From: Clostridiaceae bacterium
Lineage (GTDB): Bacteria; Bacillota; Clostridia; DSM-8532
NCBI GenBank assembly: GCA_012727625.1
Contig: JAAYGP010000162.1
Location: 1 to 6,805 of the forward strand
Length of the DNA: 6,805 bases
Direction of reading: 5' to 3'
Below are positions 1-5,198 of this stretch, piece after piece. The position numbers were made by a program, and so were the translations under genes. Under the pieces are notes generated by a model. It had not been told where the DNA came from, ran no database searches, and worked only from the letters and a program-made list of their open reading frames with translations. Positions within the stretch are counted from its first letter, which is position 1. Each line of letters starts with the position of its first letter.

Positions 1-1359
1 GAGGTGCTTTAAGTCCTCGGCGAAACTCACCAGATTGTTCGATTGGTTTGTTATGTATCTCAGGTTATCGGCAAGATTGATTATTGTTTTTGAAATATTG
101 TTGTCTACACCTAAAAGGTTTATTGCCTCCCAGTTAATGGTATCAAGGACATTGTATAAAAGATGAGGGTTAATTTGTGACTGCAATGCATAAAGCTGGG
201 TTTCCTTCTGGAGAAGCTTTTCTTCCGTCAGCTTCTTTTTTATCTCATTCTTTTCAATAAAATTATTGATAACGTTATAAATAATGTACTTATATTCATT
301 GTTTCTTTTGAAATTGATATTTGAGATGTCCTTTCCCTGCTCATGCTGGGATATAACCTCAATGAGGGTTTTTACCGGCCTGTAGTTCTCATATGCATAG
401 ATAAAGGACAAAAGAATGCTTATCAGCAACGATACCAGCATGACCTGAAAGCTTATTCTTTTGACATATGCCAGCTTGCCCATAAGCGTATCCATGGGAA
501 TGACGGATATGTATTTCCAGCCGTAATAGCCCGATTGGGTAATTGAAATTAAAAAATTATTATTGCCTACTTTTTTTATCTCTGGTTTTTCCTTTTCCTG
601 AAATGAACTCAATTGGTTTACATCAACATACATTTCATATGGATCGTTCGAATTCTGATATATTATATTTGACCTGTCATCAAGGATATAAAGTTTTTTA
701 TTCTCGATATCAGGAATGTTCGATAACAGTGAATCAAAGTAGTTCTGATTAATATTGACCACCACAACACCCTTTGCTTCACCTATATTACTTAAAATAG
801 GAACCTTTCTGAAAATTGATATTATATTCTTATCCTCATGACCGGTGTCGGAAAACTTTCTTAATTCAGACCAGTAAAAAATATCGTCTGGTTTGCCTAC
901 ATAGGAATCGAGCCAGCTTTTATCCGTTAAATCCTCTGTTTTGCTGATACCCTGTGTCGTAAACACAAACTGGGGGTTCCTGTCAATATAAAAATAGGCA
1001 GAGCTTATATAAGGCTTCGACATGAGTGCCCTTGACGTGTTTCCCCAGACGGAATTCAGATATATATATTTTGTGGGTGAGATATTTCCGCTGTCTTCAA
1101 TAAGACCCTCGATGGCCTCATTCATGAAGCTGTCGAATTCCAGCAATGAAATTACATATGTTATATCGTTTAAAACCGTATCAATGGATTGCCCTGCAAG
1201 GGAAAGATACTTAATGTCCGTCTTGATTTCCTGCTCCCGGATATAATTAATCGAATTATAATAATAAAGGGAACTTAATATAACCACAGGAAGCAGGACA
1301 AGGGCAGTAATAACTATAAGATTCCGCATAAGGGCCTGCTTTTTGAAAGAGTTCATCAT
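1..1359 (-). CDS. YesM-type sensor histidine kinase (partial, C-terminus beyond window)
   Basis: Membrane histidine kinase of the YesM/LytS-like class that phosphorylates the adjacent AraC-type regulator. My reverse-strand translation is open for 453 codons to the window edge. Seen: an N-terminal membrane segment at about residues 13-33, an extracytoplasmic sensor region at about 34-300 with a Cache-like strand (GVVVVNI, 197-203), a second membrane segment at about 302-322, and a short HAMP-like stretch beginning ENYRPVKTLI. A charged, probably coiled-coil linker (about 365-390) follows, then the His_kinase H-box QINPHLLYNVLDTINW with the presumed phosphoacceptor His399. Family members are usually about 570-600 residues, so roughly the last 130, including the HATPase domain, lie outside. 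The first ATG (1359) overlaps the regulator's stop as ATGA and has AAGGGG 9 nt upstream; a second ATG follows immediately at 1356 but has a longer 12-nt spacing. The ligand is unknown; a plant-cell-wall oligosaccharide is inferred from the neighbours. Confidence 0.93.
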   Translation of the reverse strand, partial: MMNSFKKQALMRNLIVITALVLLPVVILSSLYYYNSINYIREQEIKTDIKYLSLAGQSIDTVLNDITYVISLLEFDSFMNEAIEGLIEDSGNISPTKYIYLNSVWGNTSRALMSKPYISSAYFYIDRNPQFVFTTQGISKTEDLTDKSWLDSYVGKPDDIFYWSELRKFSDTGHEDKNIISIFRKVPILSNIGEAKGVVVVNINQNYFDSLLSNIPDIENKKLYILDDRSNIIYQNSNDPYEMYVDVNQLSSFQEKEKPEIKKVGNNNFLISITQSGYYGWKYISVIPMDTLMGKLAYVKRISFQVMLVSLLISILLSFIYAYENYRPVKTLIEVISQHEQGKDISNINFKRNNEYKYIIYNVINNFIEKNEIKKKLTEEKLLQKETQLYALQSQINPHLLYNVLDTINWEAINLLGVDNNISKTIINLADNLRYITNQSNNLVSFAEDLKHL

Positions 1360-2978
1360 TGGTTGTCACCCCTTGCCGGATTAATACCTTTTCTGAATTC
1401 TGTGGGCGTCATGCCGGTGTATTTTTTAAAAACCTGCGAAAAATGTTTGATGCTTTTATAACCAACGAGGCCACCAATTTCATATATCTTGTAATTATAA
1501 TCAAGCAATAGCTTTTTGGCCTGTTCCATCCGCACAGTTGTAAGATATTCTACAAAATTGCTGCCAGTAACCTTTTTAAATATTTTACTTATATATGTGG
1601 GGCTTAGGTATATTTTCTCAGAGGCAGTATAAAGTGAAATATTATGCATATAGTTTTCTTCAATATATTTCTTTATCAGTTCTGCAAGCCTGTTGCTGCA
1701 GGGAACCTTTGAATTGTTGATGTAATCCGTGATTTTCAGAACCAATGCCTTGACCCAGTTTACAAATTCTTCTACATTGCTGAATTCCTGCGCCTTTTTC
1801 AATACGGATATTTCTTCTTCGGTAATATCGTATAAGTTGACATTATGTTCCTTAAGATACGATTCAACAGCGAAAAAGACCCTGACAAAATGTTCCCTGA
1901 CATTATCAAGGGTGGCAGTGCTTTTATACAGTGGCTGGAAAATGCTGTCCACCATATTGAGGGCTTTGTCCGCTTCAGCGTTCATAAGGCAGGACAGTAG
2001 CAGTTTTTCCTTTTCCTTTATATAGTCAACCTTTGAGGGAATTTCCTTCTTAACCGGGCTGTACTGTATGATGCCTGAAAGGTTCTTCAGTAATATTAAT
2101 GAATACATTTCCTCTGTCTGGTTATAGCATATTGAAAGATGTTCAATGTCGGTAACGCATTCACTTATTGCGATTGCCACAGTGGCTCCCGATATTGACC
2201 TTATGTTGTTCAGAATGTTTTCAGCCGCCAGATTGACAACATCGATGCCTTCACTGTTTATAACTATGTTTATTACATCACTTTTCAGCGAAAAAGTATA
2301 ATACACGAGATCGTGCGCGTTAAGAGTTATGCTGATAATATTTTTAATGGAAGCCATGTACTGGTTTGCTTCATATTTACGAAGCTTGCCGGTTTGGTTT
2401 TCAATGTCGTATATTTTTATTGATATAATGTTGTAATATGGATAGTGAAAATTAAGGTCATACTCCTGAAAGAAAGAATCCAGTACACTGACTTTTTTAA
2501 TTGCACCGAGGGACAGGTCAATGAAGAATTGTTCTATAAGAATATCTATGGCGGTGCTGTATTTTTTCTCCAGCTCTTTTATTTTTTCGTTTTTATTGTG
2601 TTTTACATCCAGTTCGTTTTTTATTTCTTCAAGCAAAGCCGAAAACTGGCCGAGATCCGTTGGCTTTGTCAGGTAGTGCTTTATGCCGAACTTCATTGCG
2701 GTTTTGGCATACTCAAAATCATTGTATCCGCTAAGTATAACAATTGAAGTGTTGCCGTACTGGCGTGACACCCGCTCTGCCAGTTCAAGACCCGACATAA
2801 GGGGCATACGGATGTCTGTTATAAGCAAATCTATTTTTTGCTTTTTAAATATCTGCAGGGCTTCATGCCCGTTTAATGCCGTAACAGGCTGGCAAAATCC
2901 TTTATTCATCCAGTCTATATGTCTGGATAATCCCTCACAGATACGTCTGTCATCATCCACAATCAAAACAGAATACAT
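1356..2978 (-). CDS. YesN-type response regulator, receiver plus AraC-type DNA-binding domain
   Basis: Cytoplasmic transcription regulator, partner of the kinase that follows it. With the start at 2978 it is 540 residues. The receiver domain (about 3-122) opens MYSVLIVDDD, with acidic Asp8-Asp10, phosphoacceptor Asp55 in LLITDIRMP, Ser83 in VILSGYNDF and Lys105 in LTKP. A long middle region (about 125-425) has no motif I recognise, as is usual for YesN proteins. The C-terminus (about 429-535) is an AraC/XylS domain with two helix-turn-helix units: LSPTYISKIFKK in the first, and YKSIKHFSQVFKK followed by GMTPTEFRK in the second. An ATG three codons upstream (2987) also keeps the frame, but it lies inside the Shine-Dalgarno site AGGATGG that serves 2978, and family members normally begin directly with the receiver strand, so 2978 is preferred. 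Likely role (inference): activation of the divergent sugar-transporter operon. Confidence 0.95.
   Translation of the reverse strand: MYSVLIVDDDRRICEGLSRHIDWMNKGFCQPVTALNGHEALQIFKKQKIDLLITDIRMPLMSGLELAERVSRQYGNTSIVILSGYNDFEYAKTAMKFGIKHYLTKPTDLGQFSALLEEIKNELDVKHNKNEKIKELEKKYSTAIDILIEQFFIDLSLGAIKKVSVLDSFFQEYDLNFHYPYYNIISIKIYDIENQTGKLRKYEANQYMASIKNIISITLNAHDLVYYTFSLKSDVINIVINSEGIDVVNLAAENILNNIRSISGATVAIAISECVTDIEHLSICYNQTEEMYSLILLKNLSGIIQYSPVKKEIPSKVDYIKEKEKLLLSCLMNAEADKALNMVDSIFQPLYKSTATLDNVREHFVRVFFAVESYLKEHNVNLYDITEEEISVLKKAQEFSNVEEFVNWVKALVLKITDYINNSKVPCSNRLAELIKKYIEENYMHNISLYTASEKIYLSPTYISKIFKKVTGSNFVEYLTTVRMEQAKKLLLDYNYKIYEIGGLVGYKSIKHFSQVFKKYTGMTPTEFRKGINPARGDNQ
1369..1374 (-). promoter_or_regulatory. 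Ribosome binding site of the histidine kinase
   Basis: AAGGGG on the minus strand lies inside the last codons of the response regulator gene, 9 nt before the ATG at 1359. Its position favours the first of two tandem ATG codons. With the ATGA overlap, it suggests that kinase translation is coupled to that of the regulator. Confidence 0.6.
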
Positions 2979-2983
2979 TATAA

Positions 2984-2990
2984 CCATCCT
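2984..2990 (-). promoter_or_regulatory. Ribosome binding site deciding the regulator start
   Basis: AGGATGG on the minus strand sits 5 nt before the ATG at 2978. It contains the alternative ATG at 2987, which has no site of its own at a proper distance. This supports the 540-residue product over the 543-residue one. Confidence 0.65.
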
Positions 2991-3003
2991 AAAAGCTGAA
3001 ATT

Positions 3004-3018
3004 TACATAAGGTATGTA
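3004..3018. repeat. Perfect inverted repeat TACATA-agg-TATGTA
   Basis: Two perfect 6-bp arms are separated by 3 bp, between the predicted start of the regulator transcript and its Shine-Dalgarno site. It could be a small operator or a weak leader hairpin. The arms are short and AT-rich, so chance is possible. Confidence 0.35.
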
Positions 3019-3032
3019 TATTCTACTTCCTA

Positions 3033-3061
3033 ATTTTATAGTAAAGCGATCCCGAATGCAA
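3033..3061 (-). promoter_or_regulatory. Candidate sigma-A promoter for the two-component operon
   Basis: On the minus strand, a -35 TTGCAT (3056-3061) and a -10 TAAAAT (3033-3038) are separated by 17 bp. Transcription would begin near 3026 and give a leader of about 48 nt before the ATG at 2978. The overlapping TATAAA, one or two bases upstream, is an alternative -10. The match is moderate and was found by eye. Confidence 0.5.
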
Positions 3062-3071
3062 ATGAATTATC

Positions 3072-3101
3072 TTGAAAAAAGCCCTGGAAGCCGCTTATAT
3101 T
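3072..3101 (+). promoter_or_regulatory. Candidate upstream sigma-A promoter of the transporter operon
   Basis: TTGAAA (3072-3077), an 18-bp spacer and TATATT (3096-3101) each match the consensus at five of six bases. Transcription would start near 3108, leaving a leader of about 185 nt that includes both direct repeats. A regulator bound to those repeats would then lie downstream of the start and could block it. It sits back to back with the leftward promoter. Confidence 0.45.
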
Positions 3102-3127
3102 AACAAATGCACAAAAATGAGAACTTC

Positions 3128-3144
3128 GGTCAAAATTACAAACC
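3128..3144. repeat. Direct repeat copy 1, possible response-regulator site
   Basis: GGTCAAAATTACAAACC. It matches copy 2 at 15 of 17 positions in the same orientation. It overlaps the place where a -35 would be expected for the TATAAT at 3154-3159. AraC-type regulators typically bind direct repeats upstream of their targets; assigning it to the adjacent regulator is inference. Confidence 0.55.
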
Positions 3145-3180
3145 TAAAAAATATATAATAGAAAATTCTTTTATCATTAA

Positions 3181-3197
3181 GGTTAAAAATACAAACC
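3181..3197. repeat. Direct repeat copy 2, possible response-regulator site
   Basis: GGTTAAAAATACAAACC starts 53 bp after copy 1, about five DNA turns, so both would face the same side of the helix. It has GGTT and AACC ends (a partial dyad) and overlaps the palindrome CCAATTGG (3196-3203). Its centre is about 64 bp upstream of the predicted start of the downstream promoter, a usual distance for an activator. Confidence 0.55.
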
Positions 3198-3216
3198 AAT
3201 TGGAAAGATTGCGTCA

Positions 3217-3246
3217 TTGTATGCAGGGCGCAAATCCGTTTATAAT
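3217..3246 (+). promoter_or_regulatory. Candidate downstream promoter of the transporter operon
   Basis: A perfect -10 TATAAT (3241-3246) is preceded 18 bp upstream by TTGTAT (3217-3222), which matches only the TTG of the -35 consensus. A strong -10 with a weak -35, below a pair of repeated sites, is the usual look of an activator-dependent promoter. The start would be near 3253, giving a 40-nt leader. Confidence 0.5.
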
Positions 3247-3282
3247 TTTAATAAAGCAAATCAATTAAAAAATGATTGAAGT

Positions 3283-3288
3283 GAGGAG
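3283..3288 (+). promoter_or_regulatory. Ribosome binding site of the first permease
   Basis: GAGGAG ends 5 nt before the ATG at 3294. It is a strong match to the 16S rRNA tail and fixes the start. Confidence 0.8.
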
Positions 3289-3293
3289 AGCGC

Positions 3294-4247
3294 ATGAGCA
3301 GCGTCGCAGTAAAAAACGTAAAAAGTTCCGGTTTAAAGAAACAAAAAGGAGTTCTGGAACATATAATGTTGAACAAGTCATTATATATTTTGCTTGTTCC
3401 GGGTTTAATATATTATCTGATATTTTATTACTTCCCCATGTATGGCGTAACAATGGCTTTCAAGGACTTTGACATGTTCAGCGGGTTGTTTAGCAGTGAA
3501 TGGGTGGGTCTTTTGCATTTTAAGAATCTATTTACAAGTGAAACATTTTTCAAGGTGTTCAGAAATTCAATATTGATAAGCATCTACAAATTGTTTTTTA
3601 ATTTCCCTGTTCCAATAGTACTGGCAATTCTATTGAACGAGGTAAAAAACATATATTTCAAAAAGAGCATTCAGACCATAGTATATCTGCCCTACTTCCT
3701 GTCATGGGTTGTAATTGCAGGGATTGTTATCAACCTGCTTTCACCGTCCACCGGTGTGGTAAACACTTTGCTCAAGTCAATGGGCCATGAGCCGATTAAC
3801 TTTCTTGCAAATAAATCATATTTCAGATCCATCATTGTTCTTTCCGACTTGTGGCGTACCATGGGCTGGAATACGGTTATATATCTTGCCGCATTAACAG
3901 GAGTGGATCCGGAGCTATATGAATCTGCCAGAATAGACGGAGCAGGAAGATTTCACCAGATAACAAGAATTACTCTGCCCTGCATCAGAAGTACAATTAT
4001 AGTTCTTTTGCTTTTAAAAGTAGGAAATATAATGAACAACGGATTTGAACAGATATTTATGCTGTATAACCCGATGGTTTATGAAGTTGGGGATGTTTTT
4101 GAAACCTATGTTTACAGGTTGGGCCTTGTGGAGGCAAGGTACGATTTCTCCACCGCAGTAGGCCTGTTTAAATCGGTAATCGCTTTCATAATGCTTGTCG
4201 GTGCCAATACATTGGCACGGAAATTCGGAGAACGGGGTATCTTTTAG
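3294..4247 (+). CDS. Sugar ABC transporter permease, LplB/YteP type (MalF-like)
   Basis: Inner-membrane subunit of a carbohydrate-uptake (CUT1) ABC importer, 317 residues, the usual family length. After a basic, soluble N-terminal tail (1-28), hydrophobic segments are seen at about 30-50, 91-115, 128-150, 178-202, 231-245 and 287-306, consistent with six membrane spans. The cytoplasmic EAA loop that docks the ATPase is YESARIDGAGRFHQITRITLP, starting at Tyr209; Gly216 and the final Leu-Pro are the conserved positions. The N-terminal phrase LLVPGLIYYLIFYYFPMYG is typical of LplB/YteP proteins. The start has a strong GAGGAG site and is the first gene of the rightward operon; the second permease begins 10 nt after its stop. 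It should pair with that permease. The substrate is not readable from the sequence, but an oligosaccharide is likely. Confidence 0.95.
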   Translation: MSSVAVKNVKSSGLKKQKGVLEHIMLNKSLYILLVPGLIYYLIFYYFPMYGVTMAFKDFDMFSGLFSSEWVGLLHFKNLFTSETFFKVFRNSILISIYKLFFNFPVPIVLAILLNEVKNIYFKKSIQTIVYLPYFLSWVVIAGIVINLLSPSTGVVNTLLKSMGHEPINFLANKSYFRSIIVLSDLWRTMGWNTVIYLAALTGVDPELYESARIDGAGRFHQITRITLPCIRSTIIVLLLLKVGNIMNNGFEQIFMLYNPMVYEVGDVFETYVYRLGLVEARYDFSTAVGLFKSVIAFIMLVGANTLARKFGERGIF

Positions 4248-4252
4248 GGAGG
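4246..4252 (+). promoter_or_regulatory. Ribosome binding site of the second permease
   Basis: AGGGAGG overlaps the TAG stop of the first permease and ends 5 nt before the ATG at 4258. It rules out the upstream in-frame ATG at 4195, which lies within the first permease gene and would add 21 residues with no family resemblance. Confidence 0.8.
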
Positions 4253-4257
4253 CAATC

Positions 4258-5133
4258 ATGAAAATTCGTAAAAACTCATATGAAAAAGCATTTGATATTG
4301 TAAACTACACGATTCTGTCGATTTTGGGAATTATATGCCTGTACCCGATAATAAATGTGTTCGCAATTTCGTTCAGCAGTTATCCGGCTTATGTTAGGCA
4401 TCCTTTGATGATATTCCCGAGGGAAATTGAGTTAACTTCATATGAAAGGATATTCACAAATCCTCTTTTGATATCCAGTTATAAGAACACTGTTTTTGTT
4501 ACCATCGTTGGTACTCTTAACAGTTTGCTTCTTACGGTAATGACGGCCTATCCCCTTGCAAAATCTAAAGTAAGAGGCAGCCGCGGGATTATGTTGTATA
4601 TTATATTCACCATGTTCTTCAACGGCGGAATTATACCCACCTACATGGTAGTAAAGACTTTGAATTTGCTTGACACACTGTGGGCGCTAATACTGCCGAC
4701 AGCCATGAGCACCTATAATTTCATCATAGTCAGGAATTTCCTTGAAACCATTCCCGACAGCATAGAAGAGTCCGCAAAAATAGACGGGGCAGGACATATA
4801 CGTATACTTTTCGAACTGGTCATACCCCTGTCAAAGCCGGTTCTTGCCACAATTGCCTTGTTTTATGCGGTAGCCAACTGGAACAGGTTTTTTGAATCAT
4901 ACATGTATATCACTCAGAGATCAAAATGGACCCTTACTCTGCTTTTGAGGGAGATTGTTTCCGATAATGCGGATATCATGAATGTAACCGATCCTACGGC
5001 GGCAGATACGGTCTTCCCGAAAACCATGCAGTGCGCCACAATTGTTGCGACCACCCTGCCGATACTGTTTTCCTATCCTTTCCTGCAGAGATATTTTATT
5101 AAAGGAATAATGCTTGGCGCTGTTAAAGGTTAA
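4258..5133 (+). CDS. Sugar ABC transporter permease, LplC/YtcP type (MalG-like)
   Basis: Second membrane subunit of the same CUT1 importer, 291 residues from the ATG at 4258, a normal family length. Hydrophobic segments lie at about 14-39, 78-101, 111-130, 138-160, 190-207 and 259-277. The EAA loop starts at Glu170 and reads EESAKIDGAGH followed by IRILFELVIPLSKP; Gly177 is the conserved glycine, and this region contacts the ATPase. The C-terminus YPFLQRYFIKGIMLGAVKG is characteristic of MalG/LplC proteins. It is separated from the first permease by only 10 nt, with an overlapping ribosome site, so the two are co-transcribed and probably made in equal amounts. A 65-nt gap then leads to the binding protein. 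No ATPase gene is adjacent, as is usual for LplABC/YtcPQ-type systems that share an MsmX-like ATPase. Confidence 0.95.
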   Translation: MKIRKNSYEKAFDIVNYTILSILGIICLYPIINVFAISFSSYPAYVRHPLMIFPREIELTSYERIFTNPLLISSYKNTVFVTIVGTLNSLLLTVMTAYPLAKSKVRGSRGIMLYIIFTMFFNGGIIPTYMVVKTLNLLDTLWALILPTAMSTYNFIIVRNFLETIPDSIEESAKIDGAGHIRILFELVIPLSKPVLATIALFYAVANWNRFFESYMYITQRSKWTLTLLLREIVSDNADIMNVTDPTAADTVFPKTMQCATIVATTLPILFSYPFLQRYFIKGIMLGAVKG

Positions 5134-5183
5134 TTATTCGTATGAATGTATTCCCGGATGGGATTATATTAAAAAAAATTTAT

Positions 5184-5190
5184 GGGGGGA
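5184..5190 (+). promoter_or_regulatory. G-rich ribosome binding site of the binding protein
   Basis: GGGGGGA ends 8 nt before the ATG at 5199. It is unusual in being a run of G rather than AGGAGG, but it can still pair with the CCUCC tail of 16S rRNA. It lies in the 65-nt gap after the second permease, which contains no convincing terminator. Confidence 0.6.
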
Positions 5191-5198
5191 AAATTGTA

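Larger units (their letters stand above)
2979..3293. other. Divergent intergenic control region
   Basis: This 315-bp AT-rich stretch separates the two-component operon (leftward) from the transporter operon (rightward). I find no credible small gene in it. It holds one leftward promoter candidate, two rightward promoter candidates, a pair of 17-bp direct repeats, a perfect short inverted repeat in the regulator's leader, and the ribosome binding sites of both operons. A further TATAAT at 3154-3159 lacks a recognisable -35 and could be another activator-dependent -10. The divergent layout suits a regulator that controls a neighbouring uptake operon. Confidence 0.7.

Noticed and set aside
343..1246. 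Three short plus-strand open frames opposite the kinase gene (343-546, 543-752, 1022-1246)
   Set aside because: They lie antisense to a continuous, motif-bearing kinase coding frame, have no family resemblance and no convincing ribosome sites.
1729..3033. Plus-strand open frames opposite the response regulator (1729-2025, 2445-2747, 2683-3033)
   Set aside because: They are antisense shadows of a complete receiver/AraC protein, with low-complexity or frame-shadow composition and no supporting start signals.
3209..3233. TTGCG/CGCAA inverted arms, considered as a catabolite-repression (cre) or other operator
   Set aside because: The arms are 5 bp with a 15-bp gap and do not fit the cre consensus; chance is likely.
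3265..3472. Short frames on both strands around the start of the first permease
   Set aside because: Both overlap the well-supported permease start; the plus-strand one begins just before the GAGGAG site and reads the permease sequence in another frame.
4195..4257. Upstream in-frame ATG for the second permease
   Set aside because: It lies within the first permease gene and lacks a ribosome site; AGGGAGG at 4246-4252 clearly serves the ATG at 4258.
4014..4259. Minus-strand frame opposite the end of the first permease
   Set aside because: It is antisense to conserved permease sequence, with no recognisable domain.
5152..5163. TCCC-ggat-GGGA stem between the second permease and the binding protein, considered as a terminator or processing hairpin
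   Set aside because: The stem is only 4 bp and is followed by an A-run rather than a T-run, so it is not an intrinsic terminator on the plus strand.
5151..5191. Pairing of TTCCC with the G-rich ribosome site as a translational switch
   Set aside because: Only about 5 bp of complementarity and no competing structure visible; too weak to claim a riboswitch or thermosensor.
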